Below the pieces are notes generated by a model. That model searched no databases. It was not told the DNA's origin and saw only the letters and a list, made by a program, of their open reading frames with translations. From Antribacter soli (GTDB lineage: Bacteria; Actinomycetota; Actinomycetes; Actinomycetales; Cellulomonadaceae): a stretch of 61,659 bases of DNA. Every line of letters begins with the position of its first letter. Within the stretch, counting starts at the first letter, position 1. Shown piece by piece: positions 54,926 through 61,659 of the stretch. The stretch lies in contig NZ_JAKGSG010000002.1 of assembly GCF_021568775.1 (NCBI RefSeq), positions 1 to 61,659 on the forward strand, given 5' to 3'. Position numbers and translations under genes: made by a program.

Positions 54926-56317
54926 ATGGCGTCCGAGGTGCGGGAGTGGGGCTTCGGCCTGCGCGACCTCCTGGACCGGGTGGCGCGGCGGTCGCCGGCA
55001 AGGCTCGCCGTCTCGGTGTTCGCGCTCGTCATCGCCGTGTTCACGGTGCTCCTCCTGGCACCCTGGGCAACGGCGTCAGGCGAGTCCGCCCGGTTCGTCG
55101 ACGCCCTCTTCACCGCGGTCTCGGCGGTGTGCGTGACCGGGCTGGTCATCGCGGACACGGCGACCTACTGGTCCATCTGGGGGCAGGTCGTCATCCTGCT
55201 CGGCATCAAGATCGGCGGGCTCGGCATCATGACGCTCGCCTCGCTGCTGGGCCTGGCCGTGTCCCGCCGGCTCGGGCTCACGCAGAAGCTGCTCACGGCG
55301 ACGGAGGTGAAGACCGAGCGCCTGGGCGAGGTCGGGTCGCTGCTGCGCGTCGTCATCGTCACGACGACCGCGCTGGAGCTGACGGTCGCCGCGGTGCTCT
55401 TCCCCCGCTTCCTGGTGCTCGGGGAGAGCGTCGGCGAGGCTACCTGGCAGGCCGTCTTCTACGGGATCTCATCCTTCAACAACGCGGGCTTCATCCCCAC
55501 CCCAGAGGGCCTCGTGCCGCACGCGGGCGACTGGTGGCTGTGCCTGCCCATCGCGATCGGCGTGTTCCTGGGCTCCCTCGGCTTCCCGGTGATCCTCAAC
55601 CTCATGCGGACCCGGCGCACCCGGCCGCGGCGCACCTGGCGGGCCTTGTCGCTGCACTCCAAGCTCACGCTCGTCATGAGCCTGTGGCTCGTGGCTGCCG
55701 GGACGGTGCTCTTCGCGCTCCTCGAGTGGACCAACCCGCGCACGCTGGGCGCCCTCGACACGGACGACAAGATCCTGGCCGCGCTCTTCGCGGGCGTCAT
55801 GCCCCGGTCGGGCGGCTTCTCGACGATCGACATCGGGCAGATGCACGAGTCGTCGTGGCTGATCACCGACGCCCTGATGTTCGTCGGCGGCGGATCCGCA
55901 TCCACCGCCGGCGGCATCAAGGTGACCACGCTGGCGGTGATGCTGCTCGCGATCCTCGCCGAGGCCCGGGGCGACCGCGACATCGAGGTCTACGGCCGCC
56001 GCATCCCGCGCGACACGCTGCGCCTGTCCGTCGCCGTGGTGTTCGTCGGCGCGACGGCGGTGCTCGTGTCGAGCCTGCTGCTGCTGGAGATCACCGGGCT
56101 GTCGCTCGACGTGGTGCTGTTCGAGGTGATCTCGGCGTTCGCCACGGTGGGGTTGTCCACAGGGATCACACCAGGGCTCCCTGATGCGGGTAAGTTCGTG
56201 CTCTGCGCCCTCATGTTCGTGGGGCGCACCGGCACGATGACGTTCGCGGCCGCGCTCGCGCTGCGCGACCGCAGGCGCATCGTGCGCTACCCGGAGGAAC
56301 GGCCGATCATCGGCTGA
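54926..56317 (+). CDS. trkH: TrkH/KtrB-type potassium channel subunit
   Basis: Membrane protein of 463 residues, from ATG 54926 with GGAGG upstream. It contains the four pore-loop repeats of the family with selectivity-filter glycines: TAVSAVCVTGLVI, GISSFNNAGFI, GVMPRSGGFSTID and SAFATVGLSTGITP. The conserved SASTAGGIKVTT follows the third pore region. The partner regulatory subunit is encoded 50 bases downstream. The system imports K+ and supports osmotic and membrane-potential balance. Confidence 0.95.
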   Translation: MASEVREWGFGLRDLLDRVARRSPARLAVSVFALVIAVFTVLLLAPWATASGESARFVDALFTAVSAVCVTGLVIADTATYWSIWGQVVILLGIKIGGLGIMTLASLLGLAVSRRLGLTQKLLTATEVKTERLGEVGSLLRVVIVTTTALELTVAAVLFPRFLVLGESVGEATWQAVFYGISSFNNAGFIPTPEGLVPHAGDWWLCLPIAIGVFLGSLGFPVILNLMRTRRTRPRRTWRALSLHSKLTLVMSLWLVAAGTVLFALLEWTNPRTLGALDTDDKILAALFAGVMPRSGGFSTIDIGQMHESSWLITDALMFVGGGSASTAGGIKVTTLAVMLLAILAEARGDRDIEVYGRRIPRDTLRLSVAVVFVGATAVLVSSLLLLEITGLSLDVVLFEVISAFATVGLSTGITPGLPDAGKFVLCALMFVGRTGTMTFAAALALRDRRRIVRYPEERPIIG

Positions 56318-56367
56318 GGCATCGGCTGAGACCGAAGCTGAAGGCCACCCACAGACGAGAAGGTGAC

Positions 56368-57090
56368 ATGTCGGATCGAGGCGACCGCCCGGCGTCGGGC
56401 ACAACTCCCGCGGCGCATGCCGCTGAGCGCAAGGGCCCGGACCGCGACGCGGGCGTGCTGGTGATCGGCCTGGGCCGGTTCGGGTCGGCCATCGCGTCGA
56501 CCCTCGACCGACTCGGCCAGGACGTGCTGGCCGTCGAGCAGGACGCGCGCCTCGTCGCGCAGTGGGCGGGGCGGCTGCCGCTCGTCGAGGCGGACGCGTC
56601 GAACCCGGAGGCGCTGGAGCAGCTCGGCGCGAAGGAGTTCGGCGTCGCCGTCGTGGGCGTGGGCACGTCGATCGAGGCGTCCGTGCTGATCGCGGGCAAC
56701 CTCGTGGACCTCGGTACCCCGCAGATCTGGGCCAAGGCCATCTCCGCCGAGCACGGGCGCATCCTCACCCGCATCGGAGCCCACCACGTCGTCTTCCCGG
56801 AGGCCGACGCCGGCGCGCGCGTGGCGCACCTCGTCTCCGGCAAGCTGCTCGACTACATCGAGGTCGAGGACGGCTTCACCATCGTCAAGATGCGCCCGCC
56901 GAAGGAGCTGCAGGGCTTCACGCTCGCGCAGTCGAACGTGCGCCAGCGGTACGGGGTGACGATCGTGGGCGTGAAGTCGCCCGGTGTGGACTTCGTGTAC
57001 GCGACGCCGGAGACGCGCGTCTCGGCGAACGACCTCCTGATCTGCTCGGGCCACGCAGACCTGCTGGAGCGCTTCGCGGCGAGGCCGTAG
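56368..57090 (+). CDS. trkA: TrkA/KtrA-type potassium uptake regulatory protein
   Basis: Cytoplasmic gating subunit of 240 residues. After about 25 variable residues, the RCK-N Rossmann domain starts (VLVIGLGRFGSAIASTL) with the acidic end of strand 2 (VLAVEQDARL) for nucleotide binding. An RCK-C domain follows (residues about 155-240; GFTLAQSNVRQRYGV). It is cotranscribed with trkH and should gate it in response to ATP/ADP or NAD(H). Confidence 0.94.
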   Translation: MSDRGDRPASGTTPAAHAAERKGPDRDAGVLVIGLGRFGSAIASTLDRLGQDVLAVEQDARLVAQWAGRLPLVEADASNPEALEQLGAKEFGVAVVGVGTSIEASVLIAGNLVDLGTPQIWAKAISAEHGRILTRIGAHHVVFPEADAGARVAHLVSGKLLDYIEVEDGFTIVKMRPPKELQGFTLAQSNVRQRYGVTIVGVKSPGVDFVYATPETRVSANDLLICSGHADLLERFAARP

Positions 57091-57098
57091 GGACGAGG

Positions 57099-57127
57099 AC
57101 GCCGGCTTCCTCGGGGACGGCCGGCGT
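57099..57127 (+). terminator. hairpin after trkA
   Basis: ACGCCGGC pairs with GCCGGCGT around a 13-base loop, starting 9 bases after the trkA stop. It should end the trkH-trkA transcript before the phytase gene. Confidence 0.55.
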
Positions 57128-57175
57128 TCATCCGCGCGTCACCGGGGTGCCACCGGGATCCGCGAGCCTCGGCAC

Positions 57176-58525
57176 ATGCGACGACGCCTTGCCGCCCTGC
57201 CGGCGGCCCTCCTGCTCCTACCCACGGTCCTCCTCGCGCCCGCGGCCGGCGCCGGTCCGGCCGGCGCCCGGCCCTTCTCCTCCGAGCCCGCCCTGGTCAC
57301 GACGTCCGTCGAGACGCCGGTGCTCTACGACGACGACGAGGGCGGCAACGCGTCGGGTGACGACCCCGCCATCTGGGTGCACCCGTCCGACCGGGACCGG
57401 TCGCTGGTGCTCGCGACCGCCAAGGAGGGCGGCCTGCGCGTCTACGACCTCGAGGCGGCCGAGCTGCAGTCCCTCGCCGCCACGCCGGCGCCGCGCGCGG
57501 ACGGCGTGGACGGCCGTTACAACAACGTGGACATCGCCTACGGGCTCCAGCTCGGCGGCACGACGGCGGACGTCGCCGTGGTCTCCGACCGCTACAACGA
57601 CCAGCTCCGCTTCTTCGTGATCGACCCGGCCGGTTCGGCGGCCGCCACGCCGCTGCGCGAGGTCACGGCGCCCGAGCAGGGCTTCCTGTTCAGCCCGGAC
57701 CGCGCCACCGTGGACGAGGAGCACACCGCGTACGGCGTGGCCGTCTGGCAGCCCGGCGACGGCGAGTCCTACGCCGTCGTGACGCAGGAGGGCGACACCA
57801 CGATCGCGACGGCCCGACTCGTCGCCGCCGCCGACGGCGCCGTCGGCTACACGGACGTGGAGCACCTTGAGGTGCCGGGCTCCTTCCCGCTGCCCGACGG
57901 CACCACGTGGGTTCCGTGCCAGGAGCCGGGCGCGGAGCCGCAGCTCGAGGGCGTCGCCGTGGACCGGCGCACGGGCACGCTCTACGCCACGCAGGAGGAC
58001 GTGGGCCTCTGGCGCATCCCGCTGCCGCTCGGCACCGGCGCGCCGCTGCTGCTGGACCGCGTCGCCGACTTCGGCGTGCACGACGCCTACGACCCCGAGT
58101 CGGGGGAGTGCGAGCCCCTCGACCCGGCGGCGCCCGGCTTCGGCGGTCCGAACCTCGTCGCCGACGCCGAGGGCGTCGACGTCTGGTACGGCCCCGGAAA
58201 GACCGGATACGTGGTGGTCTCCAGCCAGGGCGACGACCGCTATGCCGTCTACGCGACCGCCGACGGCAACCGCTCGCTGGGCACCTTCCGCGTGGCGGGC
58301 GACGGGATCGACGACGTCGACGGCTCCGACGGCCTCGCCGTGACGAACCGGCCCGTCGGCGACTACCGCGAGGGCCTGCTCGTCACGCACGACGAGCCGG
58401 AGACCGGCCCGGACGCCGACCCGGAGCGGGACGCCACGGGCTTCTCGTACGTCGACTGGGGCGCCGTCGCCGACGCCCTGCACCTGCGCGTCGACACCTC
58501 GGCGGGCAACGACCCGCGGTTCTGA
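57176..58525 (+). CDS. secreted beta-propeller phytase
   Basis: Ca-dependent phytase (3-phytase type) of 449 residues that releases phosphate from phytate. A signal peptide (LAALPAALLLLPTVLLAPAAGA) precedes the mature protein. Family motifs include DDPAIWVHP, RYNNVDIAYGL, VVSDRYNDQLRFFVID, EGVAVDRRTGTLYATQED and SSQGDDRYAVY. They provide the acidic calcium/phosphate sites of the six-bladed propeller. It is monocistronic, with a terminator-like hairpin before it and a large inverted repeat after it. Confidence 0.92.
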   Translation: MRRRLAALPAALLLLPTVLLAPAAGAGPAGARPFSSEPALVTTSVETPVLYDDDEGGNASGDDPAIWVHPSDRDRSLVLATAKEGGLRVYDLEAAELQSLAATPAPRADGVDGRYNNVDIAYGLQLGGTTADVAVVSDRYNDQLRFFVIDPAGSAAATPLREVTAPEQGFLFSPDRATVDEEHTAYGVAVWQPGDGESYAVVTQEGDTTIATARLVAAADGAVGYTDVEHLEVPGSFPLPDGTTWVPCQEPGAEPQLEGVAVDRRTGTLYATQEDVGLWRIPLPLGTGAPLLLDRVADFGVHDAYDPESGECEPLDPAAPGFGGPNLVADAEGVDVWYGPGKTGYVVVSSQGDDRYAVYATADGNRSLGTFRVAGDGIDDVDGSDGLAVTNRPVGDYREGLLVTHDEPETGPDADPERDATGFSYVDWGAVADALHLRVDTSAGNDPRF

Positions 58526-58547
58526 CGGCGGGCGAGTTCTGACGGCA

Positions 58548-58662
58548 CCCGACGGCGGGCCGGAGGTTCCTTCCGCGAGGCTGGATGGGCCTGGCGGGAG
58601 GCCGCGAGGAACGAGCGGCCGGATGGTCGCCTCGCGGAAGGAACCTCCGGCCCGCCGTCGGG
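58548..58662. repeat. 115-bp inverted repeat with 34-bp perfect arms
   Basis: 58548-58581 (beginning CCCGACGGCGGGCCGGAGG) is exactly the reverse complement of 58629-58662. The 47-base loop contains an inner hairpin GGCCGC/GCGGCC (58600-58620). It lies between the convergent phytase and ABC permease genes. It may terminate both, but the perfect arms are far longer than a terminator needs. The rest of this intergenic gap (58526-58707) has only short echoes of the arm sequence. Confidence 0.9.
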
Positions 58663-58707
58663 ATACCTCGGGTGGCTCGGGTGCGACCCGTCCGCCGTCG
58701 GGCACCC

Positions 58708-59430
58708 TCAGGCCGTGCGGCGGCGCAGCGTGAGCACCCCGAGGACCACCGCGCCCACGATGAACAGCGCGATCACGCCCACGGCACCCTGGATGTCCGC
58801 CCACTCGTCGCCGCGGGCGAGCGACTGCATCGCCTCGATCGCGTACGTCAGCGGGAACACGCGGGACAGCCACTCGAGGAGCATGGGCATCTGGTCGCGC
58901 GGCATGATCAGGCCGCACGTGATGAGCTGCGGGAAGATGATCGCGGGCATCATCTGCACCGCCTGGAACTCGCTGCGGGCCAGCGCCGACGCAGCGAGGC
59001 CGAGGCAGCAGCCGAGGATCGCGTCGAGCAGCGCGACGACGATCACGAGCCCGATCGGCCCGGCGACGTCCATACCGACGAGCGTCGCGAACCCGACGAC
59101 GACGAGCGCCTGCACGAGCGCCAGGTTCGCGAACGCCAGCGCGTAGCCCGCCACGAAGTCGCCCTTGCGGACGGGGGTCGTCATCAGCCGCTCCAGCGTG
59201 CCGGACTGCCGCTCGCGCAGCGTGGCCACGCTCGTGACGAGGAACATCACGGTGAGCGGGAAGAGGCCCACGAGCATGGGGCCGAACTGGTCCAGCACCG
59301 GCGTCCCGTCGAACATCCACGCGATGAGGCCGATCAGGAGGCACGGCAGCACCAGGACGAGCGCGATGGTGCGCCGGTCGGCCCGGAGCTGGGCCAGGAC
59401 TCGCTCCGCGGTGGCGAAGGTGAGGTTCAT
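58708..59430 (-). CDS. ABC-2 type transporter permease
   Basis: Export permease of 240 residues with six membrane helices, from ATG 59430 (MNLTFATAERVLAQL) overlapping the ATPase stop by 4 bases. The motif LRERQSGTLERLMTTPVRKGDF is the cytoplasmic coupling region typical of ABC-2 exporters (here LRERQSGTLERLM). The C-terminal FPLTYAIEAMQSLARG is also typical. Substrate unknown; drugs or lipids are the usual cargo. Confidence 0.92.
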   Translation of the reverse strand: MNLTFATAERVLAQLRADRRTIALVLVLPCLLIGLIAWMFDGTPVLDQFGPMLVGLFPLTVMFLVTSVATLRERQSGTLERLMTTPVRKGDFVAGYALAFANLALVQALVVVGFATLVGMDVAGPIGLVIVVALLDAILGCCLGLAASALARSEFQAVQMMPAIIFPQLITCGLIMPRDQMPMLLEWLSRVFPLTYAIEAMQSLARGDEWADIQGAVGVIALFIVGAVVLGVLTLRRRTA

Positions 59431-60188
59431 CGTGCGGCCTCCTCGGCGGCGGAGCCTTCGATCAGGGCGAGGAAGGCGCGCTCCGCGTCGGGCGCGCCGG
59501 TCTGCCGGAGCAGGTCGGTGGGCGTGACGTCGGCGACGAGGCCGCCCGCGCGCAGGAGAAGCAGCCGGTCGCACTGCGTGGCCTCGTCCATGACGTGCGA
59601 GGAGACGAGGAGGGTGCGCCCGCCGCGCGAGAGCTCGCGGAACAGCGACCACAGGTCACGCCGCAGGACGGGGTCGAGCCCGACGGTGGGCTCGTCCAGC
59701 ACGAGCAGCTCCGGGTCGCCGACCAGCGCCGCGGCCAGCGAGACGCGGGACACCTCGCCGCCGGACAGCGTCCTGACCACCTGCTTCTCGTGCCCGCCCA
59801 GGTCCACCTCGGCGACGACCCGCCCGACGGTCTCCCGCCGCCTGGCGGCCGGGACGCCCGCCAGGGCCGCGAAGTAGGAGAGGTTCTGCACCACGGTGAG
59901 GTCCCGGTAGACGGAGGCCTCCTGCGTCACGTACCCGACGCGCCGGCGCAGCGAGGGCGTCCCGGCAGGCAGGCCGAGCACGTCGACGGTGCCGGTGACC
60001 CGGTCCTGCACGCCGACGATGGCGCGCATGAGCGTGGTCTTGCCGGAGCCGGACGGGCCGAGCAGGCCCACGACGGACCCGCCCGGGACGTCGATGTCGA
60101 GCCCGGCGACGACGTTCTGCCCGCCGCGCTCGACGCTCAGCCCGCGGATGCGGATGGCCAGCTCCGCACCGGGCACGTTATTCACCAT
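59427..60188 (-). CDS. ABC transporter ATP-binding protein
   Basis: Nucleotide-binding subunit of 253 residues from ATG 60188 (MVNNVPGAELAIRIRG). Walker A is GPSGSGKTT, the Q-loop is in VTQEASVYRDLT, the signature is LSGGEVSRVSLA, Walker B is LLVLDEPTVGLD, and the H-loop is SSHVMDE. It belongs to the drug/daunorubicin-export type (DrrA-like). It is coupled to the permease and to the upstream TetR gene, whose stop it overlaps. Confidence 0.94.
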   Translation of the reverse strand: MVNNVPGAELAIRIRGLSVERGGQNVVAGLDIDVPGGSVVGLLGPSGSGKTTLMRAIVGVQDRVTGTVDVLGLPAGTPSLRRRVGYVTQEASVYRDLTVVQNLSYFAALAGVPAARRRETVGRVVAEVDLGGHEKQVVRTLSGGEVSRVSLAAALVGDPELLVLDEPTVGLDPVLRRDLWSLFRELSRGGRTLLVSSHVMDEATQCDRLLLLRAGGLVADVTPTDLLRQTGAPDAERAFLALIEGSAAEEAAR

Positions 60189-60903
60189 GCGATGAATTCT
60201 GCCCCTGTGCCATCGGCGGCGCAAGGCCCGGCGCGAGCTGTCCCGCGGCAGAGATCTCCCCCGTCAGGTACCGCTGGAGCGTGGGGCCCACGAGCGCGGC
60301 GACCTCGGCGGACGGGAGCGACGCCAGCGGCTCGACCCGCACCACGTACCGGGTCAGGAGCACGCCCGCCATCTGCGACGCGACGAGCCCGGCCCGCAGC
60401 GGCGCGTGGTCGACGCCGATCCGCCTCACGATCGGCCCCAGCAGCTCCGCGCCGAGAAACTGGGGCATGAGGGTGCGCAGGTCCGGGTCGCCGAGAATCG
60501 CGGGCAGCACGATCCGGACCGTGTCGCCGTAGTCGGCGTCCCACAGCGCGGTGACCGCCTGCACGAGCCGCTCTCCCAGGCGGTCGACCGGCCCGTCGAG
60601 CACCGCGCGCACGATCGCCGTCGGCTCGATGTCGCCCAAGCCGATCGTGGCCGTCAGCAGATGCTGCTTGTCGCCGAACCAGTGCCGGACCGTCCCGGGG
60701 TCCACGCCCGCGCGGCGGGCCACGGACCGCAGGGACGTGGCCTCGTAGCCGCGCTCGACGAACTCGGCGCGGGCGGCGTCCAGGATCTCGCCGCGCGCGT
60801 CCTGGCCCGCGGGCCGCCTGCCGCGGCGCGCAGCCGGCGCAGCCTCACCGACCGGAGCGGAAGGCGGGCCGGGGAGGTCGGCGGGCGGGACGTCGTCGGG
60901 CAC
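60178..60903 (-). CDS. TetR family transcriptional regulator
   Basis: Repressor of 241 residues. GTG 60903 (VPDDVPPADLPG) is the likely start; a TTG one codon upstream is possible. The helix-turn-helix is YEATSLRSVARRAGVDPGTV followed by RHWFGDKQHLL (about residues 55-85). The C-terminal half matches a TetR ligand domain (VVRVEPLASLPSAEVAALVG). It leads the regulator-ATPase-permease operon and probably represses it until the exported compound binds. Confidence 0.9.
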   Translation of the reverse strand: MPDDVPPADLPGPPSAPVGEAAPAARRGRRPAGQDARGEILDAARAEFVERGYEATSLRSVARRAGVDPGTVRHWFGDKQHLLTATIGLGDIEPTAIVRAVLDGPVDRLGERLVQAVTALWDADYGDTVRIVLPAILGDPDLRTLMPQFLGAELLGPIVRRIGVDHAPLRAGLVASQMAGVLLTRYVVRVEPLASLPSAEVAALVGPTLQRYLTGEISAAGQLAPGLAPPMAQGQNSSHGE

Positions 60904-60954
60904 CAACCCATTGTCGCCGAGACGACGCGGGAAGGCGGCGACCCTTGAGCGAAG

Positions 60955-60974
60955 GTACGACGAGCGCGTACGAT
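60955..60974 (+). promoter_or_regulatory. promoter and possible operator of the toxin-antitoxin pair
   Basis: GTACG (60955-60959) and CGTAC (60967-60971) form an inverted repeat overlapping a -10-like TACGAT (60969-60974) that ends 7 bases before the antitoxin ATG. An RHH antitoxin could repress here. Confidence 0.5.
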
Positions 60975-60981
60975 CGACGGT

Positions 60982-61218
60982 ATGACCACGAGTGTGAAAC
61001 TCGGTGTGAGCCTGCCGAAGACCGATGTGGAGTTCCTGGACGACTATGCCGCCCGCTCCGGCTTGTCGTCGCGTTCGGCCGCCCTTCATGAAGCGGTGCG
61101 GAGCCTGCGCGATGCCTACCTCGAGGCGGCCTACCTCGAGGCGGACGAGGAGTGGTACGCCTCGGGTGAGGCAGGGGCGTGGGACGCCGTGGTCGCAGAC
61201 GGGCTGGACGCCGACTGA
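60982..61218 (+). CDS. ribbon-helix-helix antitoxin (MazE/CopG-like)
   Basis: Antitoxin-like protein of 78 residues. The N-terminal ribbon-helix-helix fold reads VKLGVSLPKTDVEFLDDY then SGLSSRSAALHEAVRSLRD. The acidic C-terminal half (EADEEWYASGEAGAWD) should wrap around the toxin. A perfect 15-bp tandem duplication (61114-61143) produces AYLEAAYLEA at the domain junction. The stop shares one base with the toxin ATG (TGATG), which couples their translation. Confidence 0.88.
   Translation: MTTSVKLGVSLPKTDVEFLDDYAARSGLSSRSAALHEAVRSLRDAYLEAAYLEADEEWYASGEAGAWDAVVADGLDAD
61114..61143 (+). repeat. 15-bp tandem duplication in the antitoxin gene
   Basis: GCCTACCTCGAGGCG occurs twice head to tail, in frame, adding five residues to the helix linking the DNA-binding and toxin-binding parts. 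Confidence 0.9.
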
Positions 61219-61571
61219 TGCGACGAGGCGACATCTGGTTCGTGGACCTCGATCCCGCACGCGGGTCCGAGGCGAACAAGGTCCGGCCTGTGGTGATCGT
61301 GTCGAACGATGCGCGCAACCGCGGTGCGAGCAAGAGCGGGCGCGGCGTCCTGACCGTGGTCCCGTTGACGAAGAGCACGGCGCGAGTCCTGCCCTTCCAG
61401 GTCCTTGTCCGAGCAAGTGCCGGGACCGGCCTGACGCATGACTCCAAGGCGCAGGCCGAGCAGGTGCGCGCGGTCGACGTGGAGCGGTTCGGGAACCGCG
61501 CGGGTGCCCTGAGCGCCGAGACCATGGCCGCGCTCGACGACGCGCTGCTGCTCCACCTCGGGCTCGACTAG
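61218..61571 (+). CDS. MazF/PemK family toxin (mRNA endoribonuclease)
   Basis: Toxin of 117 residues from ATG 61218 (MRRGDIWFVDLDPARGSE). The family start RRGDIWFVDLDPARGSE and VRPVVIVSNDARNR contain the conserved arginine and threonine/serine region of the active site; VVPLTKSTARVLPF is also conserved. The length is typical and the frame is intact up to the TAG 14 bases before the poly-G tip. It should cleave mRNA at short motifs when free of the antitoxin. Confidence 0.92.
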   Translation: MRRGDIWFVDLDPARGSEANKVRPVVIVSNDARNRGASKSGRGVLTVVPLTKSTARVLPFQVLVRASAGTGLTHDSKAQAEQVRAVDVERFGNRAGALSAETMAALDDALLLHLGLD

Positions 61572-61584
61572 AAACGCCGAAGTA

Positions 61585-61659
61585 GTGGGGGGGGGGGGGG
61601 GGGGGGGGCCCCGGGGGGGGGGGGGGGGCGGGGGGGGGGCGGCGGGGGGGCGGGGGGGA
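61585..61659. other. poly-G contig end
   Basis: After the toxin stop the sequence becomes almost pure G with scattered C. It looks like a sequencing or assembly artefact. Confidence 0.8.

Noticed and set aside
54859-55158. Upstream extension of acuC (MSAMTSPV...)
   Set aside because: It is antisense to the trkH 5' end and unlike AcuC; the family start MRVARLVWSP follows directly after a promoter-like hexamer.
1-61659. tRNA, rRNA, CRISPR arrays, riboswitches, prophage or insertion sequences
   Set aside because: I looked in all gaps and saw no cloverleaf, spaced repeat array, known aptamer motif, integrase or transposase gene.

Overview
The window is very GC-rich DNA (well over 70 % by eye), coding on both strands, with many GTG starts, short overlaps between genes and menaquinone-based respiration. 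Gene content and protein style point to an actinobacterium of the Micrococcales, probably near Cellulomonadaceae/Promicromonosporaceae (Cellulomonas, Cellulosimicrobium or Isoptericola type); the family is inferred from recall, not from a search. Both window ends decay into G/C homopolymers (about 1-75 and 61585-61659), so this looks like a whole contig with unreliable tips.

Layout. (1) 1-5376, minus: the N-terminal 1792 codons of a giant membrane-anchored protein with Ig-like/cadherin-like repeats and Fn3 domains. (2) 5507-25150, minus: a respiratory block in the order menG, geranylgeranyl-reductase-type quinone reductase, nuoABCDEFGHIJKLMN, long-chain polyprenyl diphosphate synthase. Most nuo genes overlap by 4 bases. 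A Rex-type operator lies before the reductase-nuo unit, and rex itself is at 51328. (3) 25260-29417: menF, then a three-gene DUF6230/DUF6114/unknown secreted-protein operon facing a TetR gene across a TetR-like operator. (4) 29491-31942: GNAT acetyltransferase and an HtrA-type PDZ protease. (5) 32034-40927: menC-menD (minus), an MNT/HEPN-type nucleotidyltransferase pair (second gene frameshifted), menB, a DUF3048 lipoprotein, menE and menA. (6) 40944-46614: two small membrane proteins, then a system II cytochrome c maturation cluster (histidine phosphatase, TlpA-like thioredoxin, CcdA, ResB, CcsB). (7) 46688-51323: MarR/YceI pair, XRE-cupin regulator, NCS1 transporter and hydantoin/Asp-Glu racemase. 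(8) 51328-57090: rex, glutaredoxin-like protein, HAD-IB phosphatase, a 32-residue ribosomal protein (bS22 type), AcuC deacetylase, TrkH and TrkA. (9) 57176-61571: beta-propeller phytase, ABC-2 exporter with its TetR regulator, and an RHH/MazF toxin-antitoxin pair.

How it fits together. Most of the window serves one respiratory chain: chorismate to menaquinone (menF, D, C, E, B, A, G, plus the polyprenyl synthase and a side-chain reductase), NADH oxidation by complex I, and c-type cytochrome maturation. Rex links the NADH/NAD+ ratio to this machinery. No menH is seen.

The most unusual signal is a set of palindromic elements. One 58-64 bp hairpin element occurs twice, once between genes (48073-48136) and once in frame inside menF (26099-26156). 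A different palindrome and a 24-bp minisatellite sit in frame inside menD. Further long inverted or tandem repeats lie at 26708, 53501 and 58548. Eleven genes carry a TANNNT hexamer 6-7 nt before their start codon, which suggests leaderless transcripts. No tRNA, rRNA, CRISPR array or insertion sequence was recognised.
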